Assembly: GCF_028554725.1 (NCBI RefSeq)
Contig: NC_071668.1
Coordinates: 27,010,501-27,074,500 of the forward strand
Source: Zeugodacus cucurbitae
Lineage: Eukaryota; Arthropoda; Insecta; Diptera; Tephritidae
Direction: 5' to 3'
DNA: 64,000 nt
Position 1 is the first letter of the stretch, and each line of letters opens with the position of its first letter. The notes beneath the pieces were generated by a model. It saw only the letters and a list, made by a program, of their open reading frames with translations, ran no database searches and was not told the origin of the DNA. Of this stretch, positions 12,441-21,934 are shown piece after piece. Made by a program: the position numbers and the translations under genes.

Positions 12441-13402
12441 ACAAGTAAGGAAAGGCTTAGTTCAGGTGCGACCGAACATTTTATACTCTCGCAATTTATT
12501 GATGTAATTTTATAAAGATAACACAAACACCTCAAATTATCTGAGGGATATACCGATATTTTCGGTGAAAAATTACCCTAAGGCACTGAGTTCTTCCTGT
12601 TCGATATCAGGGGCCTTGAAAAGTCATGGTCCGATTTTGACAATTTTTCCATAAGTGGTGTCACAGCTCAAATACAGTATTTGTGTAAAGTTTTCTTCCG
12701 CTATGTTCATTTGTTCCTAATGTATATATGTATTATAAAGTGAACGAATCAAAAGAATTCAAAATTGAGTTATATGGGAAGTATTAGACGTAGTTGTGAA
12801 CCGATTTCGCCCAATTCCACCCGTGTCATCAGAAAGTGTTATATATTCGGTATACCGAATTTCATTGAAATCGGTTGAGTAGTTCTTGAGATATGGTTTT
12901 TGATCCATAAGTAGGCGACGTCACGCCCGTTTCTCATTTTGTGCAGCTGCTTTCTGATATTTCTTCTATAAAATTTGTGCTTCTGACGTTTTTCGTTAGT
13001 GAGTTAACGCACTTTTAGTAATTTTGAATATAACTTTTGTATAGGAGGTGGGCATGGCTATATGGCTAGTTATGACACTAAAGGTTTCGTTATAGGTTTA
13101 TATAGGTTTTCGGTATTCGCCATTTTGTGGGCGTGGCAGTGACCATCTTCGAAAGCAACCTCCTCATGGTGCCAAGGAATATGTGTTCCAAGTTTAATTA
13201 AGATATCTCGATTTTTACTTAAGTTATCGCTTCCACGGACAGACGGACGGACTTACATCCGGATTTCAACTTCACTCGTCATCCTGATCATTTATATATA
13301 TATATAACCCCGTATCTAACTCTTTTATTTCTGGGTGATACAACCAACCGTATTGTGAACAAAGCTATAATACTCTGTGCAACATGTTGCGAGAGTATAA
13401 AA
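12441..13402 (-). repeat. mini-me/DINE-1-like repeat, internally deleted copy
   Basis: Starts ACAAGTAAGGAAAGGCTTAG, has the hairpin and TTTTATACTCTCGCAA, and ends TTGCGAGAGTATAA at 13,389-13,402. The middle of the family is shortened (the GGGGCGGGGCCACGCC block is missing). The GGAC/GACA run is at about 13,239-13,250, and a (TA)n tract at 13,291-13,305 follows the core. The copy sits exactly between two ~105-bp direct repeats. Confidence 0.88.
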
Positions 13403-13411
13403 ATTTAAATT

Positions 13412-13522
13412 ATCAAATTCAGTTTGTAAGGATTGGAAAAAAATATGCAGCATTTTAATCTATATTTGGTACAAACTCATATTCTCACTCTAGATCCGCA
13501 CACAGCTTTGTTAAATTTAAAA
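13412..13522. repeat. Right copy of the ~105-bp direct repeat
   Basis: Begins CAAATTCAGTTTGTAAGG and ends CACAGCTTTGTTAAATT, as does the left copy at 12,338-12,440. It contains an extra short A-rich insertion near 13,435. Confidence 0.85.
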
Positions 13523-13527
13523 TAAGC

Positions 13528-13789
13528 GACTTAAGAACTCCAAAAGGAGTGTTTACTGATCACTGTCTAATTGGTAGTCATACCAATAGACTGCTGACAC
13601 TATGCAATGACTATTGCAGAAGCTGCCAAGAAATAGAAGAGAATGTGACAGTACAATATCTTCTATGTGGATGCAAGGCTCTGCACATGAAAATAAAGAC
13701 AACGATCGGTACGATTTTCTTGACGATGTCTCCGAAGTTGCACTTATAAACCTTGTTGAATTGAACTATTTTATCAAGATAACAGGATA
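13528..13789 (+). pseudogene. C-terminal fragment of a second LINE type
   Basis: Plus-strand translation gives FTDHCLIGSHTNRLLTLCND, then YCRSCQEIEENVTVQYLLCGC. After a frameshift near 13,710 it continues FLDDVSEVALINLVELNYF and stops at 13,787-13,789. The pattern C-x2-C...LLC-x-C after a GHCLIG-type motif is the C-terminal end found after the RNase H region in Jockey/R1/I-group non-LTR retrotransposons. This is distinct from the RTE copies here, which lack that tail. Only the last ~85 codons remain. Clade assignment is by recognition only. Confidence 0.65.
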
Positions 13790-13858
13790 GTCTAGATAGG
13801 ACCTACCGGGTTAAATTTATGCATTCCATTCGCTATTAATGAGACGCAATTATGGGAC

Positions 13859-13940
13859 TGCGAAGGAGAGAGAGAGGTGGCGCACTATCGTCGATTCGGC
13901 TATAACCGGCTAAACGGTTGCAACGCCAATCACATACATA
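13859..13940 (+). mobile_element. 82-bp 5'-truncated RTE tail with 12-bp target duplication
   Basis: The segment matches the last coding bases and 3' end of the LINE at 15,254-17,878 (GAGAGAGAGGTGGCGCAC, GATTCGGCTATAACC, CAACGCCAATCACATAC). It is flanked by CAATTATGGGAC at 13,847-13,858 and again at 13,941-13,952. The duplication and abrupt 5' truncation are signatures of target-primed reverse transcription. The insert ends in a short CATA repeat, not poly-A, as expected of RTE elements. Confidence 0.9.
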
Positions 13941-13952
13941 CAATTATGGGAC

Positions 13953-15224
13953 GGAAACCGTCTTTTTCGTACCAAATCAGATGAGCATAATTCTGTTTTC
14001 ATTATTTTCGAATTGTTCTAATGTGACGTTTACCATATCTTCATATTTTAAATAGCGTGCGAAATATTCTATTATACTCCATTCTCCTAGTAGTTTTACA
14101 TCGTTCATTATTTAAAGCTTTTTAAACTGATGAAATTTAAAATGGAGTGGTGAACCTCTTTTTGGTCGTTTTATAGCTACGAAGTTCAGTCTGATGGGAA
14201 ATCACTAAACTCGAAAATTACCTCAGTTGATTTATATGATCTCACCTAATCCTTTCGAGCAACGTTTCGTTATTTTTGGATGGAATTGTGATTTTCGACA
14301 TATTGTATATATAGTTATATATAGTTTGTCGATGTTTTTGTGGCAGCGCAGTCATCAAGTTGTGACATGGTTGACGATGTTTGAGAAAATAAAAAATTCT
14401 TGTCGCAAAATTATATTACTATTTCTTCACATATGTAAATGAGAAATTTCCTAAAGATAAACATAATTCTGTTGCTATCCAGTTATACATATATAACCAT
14501 TATTTAGGTTGAGATATAACCAATAAAGAATTACTGATATATTATAGAAAAAGATATATTCAGGTGAATCTTTGCATTCGGTTTATAAATTTCCCAGCGA
14601 TAATTTTTAGAAGATCTGGGCAAACAATGAAGCTGGTAGCTAGATCAGAAGCATAACGTGAAACCATAGCAATTTGAAGTAATTTTTGACTTCATTGAGT
14701 TCAAACACGACATATTATCTTGATGAAACAACTCTGGCTCTGTGTCTATTACTTTCAGTAACGCAATTAGGGGACTCACAAGTTGTCGTTAAGTTATAAG
14801 TCATGAATGAAAATGTTAAAAAAATACGATGGTTGTGAACAGAGTGTTATAATTTTGTTGTGATAAAGCTGAAAATAAAAAGCTGATTGACTGAAAAACA
14901 AAAAAATTCAATATACAAGGTAATTGTGTAAATTTTTTTTGAAAGCAATCCAACAACAATTTTTTTGAATCCAGTGTAAAAGTTCAAAACTTTATGATTG
15001 TACGATACTTATGCCTCAGACAGACATATGGTTTCTGTACTACGATGTGTACTACAATAAAAGCTCAAGAAACCATATACCAGCATAGTGACAAACATGT
15101 AGTATTGTACTATGCTTACATTCATCAGCTGATACAAATAAATTCCAGCAAAATATAAATATGAATAACAGGCAGGGAAATTGATTCTGACTTAGTTATA
15201 ACTTCAAGCAATAGTTAGTTATAA
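13953..15224. other. Intergenic DNA, no gene seen
   Basis: No supported gene. Contains an 11-bp inverted repeat ATATGGTTTCT (15,026-15,036) / AGAAACCATAT (15,068-15,078). Three copies of TTAGTTATAAC occur at about 15,192, 15,215 and 15,244, just before the LINE. Confidence 0.5.
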
Positions 15225-17849
15225 CCTATAATTATATATAATTTTAGTTATAACCTCCGCATCAAAGCGAGGTTCTTCAACATATCGCTGATTTGCGCCC
15301 ACGCCCCAACGGAAGAGAAGGACGATGTGACCAAAGATGCTTTCTATGAGCGCCTAGAACGCACCTATGAGCGCTGCCCCCGCTATGATGTAAAAGTCGT
15401 GCTTGGCGATTTTAACGCCAGGGTGGGTAAAGAAGGTGTCTTTGGCACTACAGTCGGAAAATTCAGCCTCCATGACGAAACATCGCCAAACGGCCTGAGG
15501 CTGATCGACTTCGCTGGGGCCCGAAATATGGTCGTCTGTTGTACCAGATTCCAGCATAAGAAAATACATCAAGCTACTTGGCTGTCTCCTGATCGAAACA
15601 CGCGGAACCAAATCGATCACGTTGTGATAGACGGAAGACATGTCTCCTGTGTTTTAGACGTGCGTACGCTCCGAGGACCAAATATAGACTCGGACCATTA
15701 TCTGGTCGCAGCGAAGATACGTACCCGCCTCTGTGCAGCAAAGAATGCCCGTCAACAAACACAAGGAAGGTTCGACGTCGAAAAGCTGCAATCGCAACAG
15801 ACAGCCACGAAATACTCTACTCAACTTGCATTCCTGCTCTCTGAGAGCACTCATCAGCATCTCGGTATAAGGGAACTGTGGAACGGCATCTCAAACTCAC
15901 GGCATACCGCTGCAGCCGAAACAATTGGTTTTCGGCAACGACAAAAAACAAGCTGTTACGATGAGGAGTGCCGTCTCGCAGCGGAGAGAAAACAGACTGC
16001 CTACCTCGCAACGTTGCAAACGACCACAACACGTGCGGGACAAAAAAAAGAAGAGGCCGAAATGCGTGAGTACGAAGAGCTTGAGAAGCTGGCAGACAGA
16101 GGGAATGCTCGAAAATTTTATGAAAAAATGAAGCGACTTAACGAAGGTTTCAAGACCGGAGCATCCTCATGTAGAGACCAAGGTGGTAATCTGGTAACCG
16201 ATGTCCAGGGCATACTGGGATTATGGAGGGAACACTTCTCCGACCTGCTGAATGGCAGTGAGAGTACAACACCAGGAGATGGCGAACCCGATCCCCCAAT
16301 CGAGGACGATGGAACAGACGTTCCATTACCCGACCATGAAGAAATTCGAATAGCATTTACCCGTTTGAAGAACAACAAAGCAGCGGGGGCCGATAGATTA
16401 CCGGCAGAACTATTCAAATACGGCGGCGAAGAACTGATAAGGTGCATGCATCAGCTTCTTTGCAGAATATGGTCGGAAGAAAGCATGCCTGACGATTGGA
16501 ATCTCAGTGTGCTCTGCCCAATCCATAAAAAGGGAGATCCCACAATCTGCGCCAATTACCGTGGGATAAGCCTCCTAAATATCGCATACAAGGTTCTATC
16601 GAGCGTACTGTGTGAAAGACTAAAGCCCACTGTCAACAAACTGATTGGACCTTATCAGTGTGGCTTTAGACCTGGAAAATCGACAACTGACCAGATATTC
16701 ACCATGCGCCAAATTTTGGAGAAGACCCGTGAAAATAGGATCGACACACACCATCTCTTTGTCGACTTTAAAGCTGCTTTCGACAGCACGAAAAGGAGCT
16801 GCCTTTACGCCGCGATGTCTGAATTTGGTATCGCCAAACTAATACGGCTGTGTAAATTGACGTTGAGCAACACCAAAAGCTCCGTCATGATTGGGAAGGA
16901 CCTCTCCGAGCCGTTCGATACCAAACGAGGTTTCAGACAAGGTGACTCACTATCGTGCGACTTCTTTAACCTGATGCTGGAACAAATTATAAGAGCTGCA
17001 GAGCTAAACAGAGAAGGTACAATCTTCTACAAGAGTGTACAGCTCCTGGCGTACGCCGATGATATTGATATCATCGGAAGTAACAACCGCGCCGTTTGTT
17101 CTGCTTTTTCCCGCATGGATAAGGAGGCGAAGCGGATGGGTCTGGAGGTGAATAAGGACAAGACGAAATATCTCCTGTCATCAAGCAAACAGTCGGCGCA
17201 TTCGCGTCTTGGCTCCCACGTCACTGTTGACTGTCATAACTTCGAGGTCGTAGATAATTTCGTCTACCTGGGAACCAGCATTAACAGCAATAACAATGTC
17301 AGCCTCGAAATCCAGCGCAGAATAACTCTTGCCAACAGGTACGACTTTGGACTGAGTAGGCAATTGAAAAGTAAAGTCCTCTCTCGACGAACCAAAATCA
17401 AACTCTACAAGTCGCTTATCATCCCCGTCCTGCTTTACGGTGCAGAAGCTTGGACGATGTCAACATCAGATGAGACGACACTAGGAGTTTTCGAGAGGAA
17501 AATTTTGCACAAGATTTATGGTCCTCAGAACATTGGCAACGGCGAATACCGCAGACGATGGAACGATGAGCTGTACGAGTTATACGTCGACATTGACATA
17601 GTTCAGCGAATAAAAAGACAGCGGCTACGCTGGCTAGGTCATGTTGTCCGAATGGACGAAAACACTCCAGCCCTGAAAGTGTTCGATGCAGTACCCGCCG
17701 GAGGAAGCCGAGGAAGGGGAAGGCCTCCACTCCGTTGGAGGGACCAGGTGGAGAGCGGCCTGGTTACACTTGGGATCTCCAACTGGCGCCGAACTGCGAA
17801 AGAGAGAGAGAGGTGGCGCACAATCGTCGATTCGGCTATAACCTGCTAA
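15225..17849 (+). CDS. RTE-type endonuclease/reverse transcriptase ORF, N-terminally truncated
   Basis: The frame is open from 15,225 to the TAA at 17,849 (about 874 codons). No ATG supports a real start, and RTE similarity begins near 15,254. Endonuclease part: VVLGDFNARVGKEG (near 15,400), RNQIDHVVIDGRHV and the terminal NIDSDHYLVAAKIR motif (near 15,690). Its N-terminal ~130 residues are missing. Reverse transcriptase: LPAELFKYGGEEL, IHKKGDPTICANYRGISLLN, FVDFKAAFDS with the first catalytic Asp, GFRQGDSLSCDFFNLMLEQI, and LLAYADDIDIIG with the YADD pair intact. After the RT come VPVLLYGAEAWTMS-like and WLGHVVRMDE motifs typical of RTE. The protein would cut and copy target-primed DNA if complete. 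The intact catalytic Asps show it is much younger than the copy at 8,668, but without the full nuclease it cannot move itself. Confidence 0.93.
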   Translation, partial: PIIIYNFSYNLRIKARFFNISLICAHAPTEEKDDVTKDAFYERLERTYERCPRYDVKVVLGDFNARVGKEGVFGTTVGKFSLHDETSPNGLRLIDFAGARNMVVCCTRFQHKKIHQATWLSPDRNTRNQIDHVVIDGRHVSCVLDVRTLRGPNIDSDHYLVAAKIRTRLCAAKNARQQTQGRFDVEKLQSQQTATKYSTQLAFLLSESTHQHLGIRELWNGISNSRHTAAAETIGFRQRQKTSCYDEECRLAAERKQTAYLATLQTTTTRAGQKKEEAEMREYEELEKLADRGNARKFYEKMKRLNEGFKTGASSCRDQGGNLVTDVQGILGLWREHFSDLLNGSESTTPGDGEPDPPIEDDGTDVPLPDHEEIRIAFTRLKNNKAAGADRLPAELFKYGGEELIRCMHQLLCRIWSEESMPDDWNLSVLCPIHKKGDPTICANYRGISLLNIAYKVLSSVLCERLKPTVNKLIGPYQCGFRPGKSTTDQIFTMRQILEKTRENRIDTHHLFVDFKAAFDSTKRSCLYAAMSEFGIAKLIRLCKLTLSNTKSSVMIGKDLSEPFDTKRGFRQGDSLSCDFFNLMLEQIIRAAELNREGTIFYKSVQLLAYADDIDIIGSNNRAVCSAFSRMDKEAKRMGLEVNKDKTKYLLSSSKQSAHSRLGSHVTVDCHNFEVVDNFVYLGTSINSNNNVSLEIQRRITLANRYDFGLSRQLKSKVLSRRTKIKLYKSLIIPVLLYGAEAWTMSTSDETTLGVFERKILHKIYGPQNIGNGEYRRRWNDELYELYVDIDIVQRIKRQRLRWLGHVVRMDENTPALKVFDAVPAGGSRGRGRPPLRWRDQVESGLVTLGISNWRRTAKERERWRTIVDSAITC

Positions 17850-17878
17850 ACGGTTGCAACGCCAATCACATACACATA
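15254..17878 (+). mobile_element. RTE-clade LINE, 5'-truncated, open RT frame
   Basis: About 2.6 kb. Similarity to the other RTE copies and to an RTE endonuclease begins near 15,254 (NLRIKARFFNISLICAHAP) and ends in a CACATACACAT tail near 17,878. The truncation falls inside the endonuclease domain, so the promoter and 5' part are gone. I could not identify a target duplication because both flanks are very AT-rich. Confidence 0.92.
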
Positions 17879-18251
17879 AAATCTTAAAATAATATTGCCC
17901 ATTATAATTATAAAATATGTAAAATATGTAATATATAAAATATGTAATATTTTCACATCATTTTTTCAAATTTTGTATTTTGAAATTTTTAATTTTGAAA
18001 TTAATTTATTTTCTGTATGTCAAAATGTCAGAAAATATATGATTGTGGCAGAAGAGCTTAAAGCTTTCATTTCATATCACCGCAAATTTTCAAAGGTTTC
18101 TAGAACTCTATTGTAGTACGGAACACCACTTGCTTTCAAACAAAATTCGGAAAACCGGTGATACACATATGGTTTCTGAAGCATACTACAATTTGTACTA
18201 CATGTCTGTCTCAGTAGTACAGCCGGTTTCTCGAAACAAATTTAAGTGAAA
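17879..18251. other. AT-rich spacer with repeated short motifs
   Basis: No gene. ACATATGGTTTCTG (18,165-18,178) repeats a motif seen before the LINE at 15,025-15,038. ATACTACAATTTGTACTAC and ACATGTCTGTCTC nearby are partly inverted versions of sequence at 15,088-15,116. Confidence 0.4.
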
Positions 18252-18847
18252 AACAAGTAAGGAAGGGCTAAGTTCGGGTGTAACCGAACATTTTATACTC
18301 TCGCAATTTATTATTTATTAAGATAACACACAATTTGACCCATATATTCATCTAGTCCAATAGAAAAACGAAAATCATTATATATGGTATATAGGCTGAG
18401 GTAATTCCTGAACTGATTAAACATTCAAACATCATTTTCATCATCAACATCTAAGATATATGCTCATTTAATTTGGCTAAGATATTTCATATATTACTAA
18501 ATTTATTAGCTATTAATCCCATCGTATTTTTGAAAATCCTATAATTGGCTATATGAGAGCTAAGGGAAGTTATGACCCGATTTTAACCATTTCTGATACA
18601 GAGACACACTATTAGAAGAAAAAGATTTCCTCTGAATTAAATTAAGATATCTGAGAGATTTACCAATATTTTCTGTGAAAAATTGCCATAAGACATATTC
18701 ATACATTCATATTCGTTATCCGGGGCATTGAAAAGTTATAGTCCGATTTCGACAATTTTTTCACAAGTGATGCCACGTATCATATACAGTATTTATGTAA
18801 ACTTTTATTTCGCTATCTTCATTGATCCTTATGTATATATTATAAAA
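18252..18847 (-). repeat. mini-me/DINE-1-like repeat, truncated by Helitron sequence
   Basis: Starts ACAAGTAAGGAAGGGCTAAG, with hairpin and TTTTATACTCTCGCAATT, then a divergent subfamily interior. It is cut at about 18,847, immediately before CTAGCAGACCCGGCCACCC, which looks like a Helitron 3' end read on the other strand. Confidence 0.85.
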
Positions 18848-19663
18848 CTAGCAGACCCGGCCACCCGTTTTTGTGGCTAAGGTATACATTAAATTAAGTT
18901 GGTCCAATCTTGGCTTCGGTGACGATATTGATTAGTCGAGGTTGATTTATGTTACGCAGCATGATGACAACTCACACTACTTTTAATTACAAAGTGAGTA
19001 GTGATAGTACAGGCAATTTTAAATAATTTGGGATAATTCACTACGTCATCCTGGTTTGTAGCTGTGTCAACTCTCTTGGACCGAAATTCTAAATTGTCGC
19101 ATTAAGATAATCGATATCGTTTTTTTACCACCAATATAGGTCATTCATTCAGTCATTTATGGTTATCATATTGAGGTTTCATGTCAGCAAAACTTCTCTT
19201 TCGACTAAATAAAGTGACAGAAATCTGTTGGAAATGCTATTAATCCATCGAGGTGTCAACTGCCAACTGCTTCTACAATCGCAATTTGATATTGTTGCAA
19301 AAACACTCATATGTTAGTTGTTAATTGGCGATTCTTTATGTGTCGCCACAAATTAAATGAATTTAGGCATGCGATTAGCCCGTCAGTACAGTTGATCCAG
19401 GAATAATTGGAAGAGTCTGGCGTAAATCACCTATTAATAGAATCCTGGCTCCACCAAAAACGTTCATCGACAATCAAGATCTTTTAAAGTCATGTGCAGT
19501 ACCTCCAGCGACTTCTTGAATATTTGGAAAATCTTCGTTATAGCGCTATTTTTGGCGATTTTACCGACTGGTGTTTCGTTCATTTGCAATTTAGGAGTAA
19601 TTTCAAAGCTGAATGTGCCGTTTGTTTGCCTACTAACAGGTGCCAAGTTGACTCTATTCCCGT
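18848..19663 (-). pseudogene. Helitron helicase (Pif1-like) remnant and 3' end
   Basis: Minus-strand translations, over several frames, follow the order of a Helitron helicase C-terminal half. LQMNETPVGKIAKNSAITKI and KKSLEVLHMTLKDLD (near 19,500-19,590) correspond to the region before and after the Walker B DE box. FGGARILLIGDLRQTLPIIP (near 19,400-19,460) matches the conserved GDFRQTLPVIP block. LRNINQPRL (near 18,960) matches LRNxNPPRLCNGTRL. The minus strand ends GGGTGGCCGGGTCTGCTAG followed by T, consistent with a Helitron CTAG|T terminus. Many stops and frameshifts make it dead. Rep/HUH motifs and the 5' end are absent. The helicase call rests on remembered motifs; the terminus is inference. 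Confidence 0.72.
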
Positions 19664-19862
19664 TAACCTTGGTGGTGAAAATGAGTGAAATTGGTTCTGG
19701 AATTACATCAGCCCTCTTATACTATATATGATATATATTTTCTATTGGACTTTATGCCGAATATATAGGACAAATTGTGTGTTATCTTAATAAAATTACA
19801 TCAATAAATAAAGAGTATAAAATGTTCGGTTGGACCCGAACTTAGCCTTTCCTTATTTGTTA
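19664..19862 (+). repeat. mini-me-like repeat, hairpin-end fragment
   Basis: Runs from GGTGGTGAAAATGAGTG (also seen at 53,815) to AGAGTATAAAATGTTCGG, the GTTCGG/CCGAAC hairpin and CCTTTCCTTATTTG. It is the terminal ~200 bp of a copy oriented opposite to the one at 18,252-18,847, with the Helitron remnant between them. Confidence 0.8.
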
Positions 19863-20684
19863 CAAATTGTATTGGGCTATCGACACAACCTTCAAAATAT
19901 TATTTTTTGTTTTTTCTTTTTATATTTTTCTTGTCAACTCGAATAAAATTCTCTTATTATTATCTTCCTCGAAATTTTTTCATATTTACTCACTTTCTAA
20001 TCTTTTTCTGGCTTTCCACGAATATTTCAAGACTAAAATTAGTCAGATCGGTTTGGCCGTTCTCGTTTTTTTGGGGCAGAAACGAACAGCAATTCATTTT
20101 TATATTATTTATTATCAAGCGACAATGTTTTTTAATTCCGCACGCGACCATTCATTAGTGAGCCGACCGCGCGAGTGATATTAACCCCCCTCCCGTACCC
20201 CCGTGCCCGAGTGACGCCTACAACTCTACAACGCGTAGTTAGCCGCCGAGCCGATTTTCAACATTTTTAACTCGTGATATCTTTTGAATGGAATGTCAGA
20301 ATCTAATAATTCAAAAAGTTATATAAAGGTTTTGAAGCGATCTTAAATAATAAATCATTTATTTCGATAAGGATTAACACCAAGGTATAAATAAAGAGCC
20401 TTTTCAAGTAATTAATTTTAATTAATTTTTTTATATAAAATCGCTTATAGTGACAAAACTATAATAGTTAGAGATATGATGTCGAGCGTTTTTTGTAGAT
20501 AATGATAAGTAGTACATCACTTTGTTATATCTCCAATCGTTTTCGCAGCATTCGCGATTAAAGAAAGTTTTTTGGTATTTTTTTTACATTATCGGAGTTT
20601 TGGTAAGGAACCCTATTTTTTGTTTATACTAAATATAGCCCATGTCACTCAGGGATAGTATAGCTTTCCTACGGTGAAAGACAC
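19863..20684. repeat. Helitron-associated non-coding repeat (probable)
   Basis: Contains AGATCGGTTTGGCCGTTCTC, GAACAGCAATTCATTTTTAT, and the string TATAGCCCATGTCACTCAGG followed by a CTTTCC...GGTGAAAG segment. I recognise the latter as a common insect non-autonomous Helitron tail. Also contains a GC-rich block at 20,140-20,250 unlike its surroundings. No coding capacity is visible. The family name is from memory only. Confidence 0.5.
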
Positions 20685-21498
20685 ACTATTACCATAGTAT
20701 TTGTGCAAAGTGCTGCACCGATATCTTCACTAGTGCTTACTTTATATATTGTAAAGTTAACGATTCAGATCGTCTTCAAAGTTCTGGTGTATAGGAAGTA
20801 GGCGTGGTTGTGAAGCGATTTGGCCTATTTTCACAACATATCATTGGGATGTAAGGAAACTATTACAAACCAAGTTTCATTGAAATCGGTCGAGTAGTTC
20901 CTGAGATATGGTTTTTGACCCATAAGTGGGCGACGCCACGCCCATTTTCCATTTTTTTTTTAAATCTGAGTGCAGCTTTTATCTGCCATTTCTTATGTGA
21001 AATTTAGTGTTTCTGACGTTTTTCGTTAGTGAGTTAACCCACTTTTAGTAATTTTCAACCTAACTTTTGTATGGGAGGTGGGCATGGTTATGATCCGATT
21101 ATGCCCCTTCATAGTGCGATCCTTCATACCAAATTTTATTTCCATAGCTTTATTTATGGCTTAGTTATGGCACTTTATGTGTTTTCGGTTTTCGCCATTT
21201 TGTGGGCGTGGCAGTGGTACGATTTTGCTCATTTTCGAAAGCAACCTTCCTATGGTGCCAAGAAATAAGTGTGCCAAGTTTCATTAAGGTATCTTAATTT
21301 TTACTCAAGTTACAGCTTGCACAGACGGACGGACGGACGGAGAGACAGACATTCGGATTTGAACTCCACTCTTCACCCTGATCACTTTGGTATATATAAC
21401 CCTATATCTAACTCGTTTAGTTTTAGGTGTTACAAACAACCGTTATGTGAACAAAACTATAATACTCTCTTTAGCAACATTTGTTGCGAGAGTATATG
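20685..21498 (-). repeat. mini-me/DINE-1-like repeat, truncated copy
   Basis: Begins within the family at ACACTATTACCATAG and lacks the hairpin end. It carries all later landmarks (TTTTTGACCCATAAGTGGGC, CATTTTGTGGGCGTGGCAGT, a GGAC run at about 21,325-21,340) and ends TTGCGAGAGTATA near 21,497. Confidence 0.88.
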
Positions 21499-21689
21499 TG
21501 TAACGTGTCAACGATGATGTTATTGGAAAAGAAGCTATGCTATTAGTAGAATTGGTAGAAAACTGGTCTATAGTCAATACTTAATTTAGTTATACTAATG
21601 ACTATCGACATGCAAAATTTTGTTTGCATCCTGTTGTTATAATTTAAATAAGGTTCACAATCACATCTACATCACATAGTATGTATAAT

Positions 21690-21932
21690 ACAACTTTAGA
21701 GGCCAACTGATCCTGAACAAGAATCAATGAAGATTTCACTAAAAAACTCTATACCAATACTACATTGGAAGTATAAAAAAAATTTAAAATTGTCGGACTA
21801 TAACTTCTGGTAGGCTTTATACCGTATGTATCGGAGAGAACATTAAGAAATCATATAATATTGGTTATAATACATATATGTAGCTTGAAAATGGCTGAAA
21901 TTGATCCAGGAGTTACTAAAGGCCCCATATAA
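21690..21932. repeat. Faded mini-me-like remnant
   Basis: Phrases such as TTGTCGGACTATAACTTCT, GAAAATGGCTGAAATTGATC and AGGCCCCATAT echo the family, but similarity is patchy. The Tc3-like element sits at its right edge. Confidence 0.35.
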
Positions 21933-21934
21933 TA

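Noticed and set aside
12338..13522. Reading the ~105-bp direct repeats as LTRs of a small retroelement
   Set aside because: They lack TG...CA ends and the interior is a mini-me-like repeat without gag, pol or priming sites.
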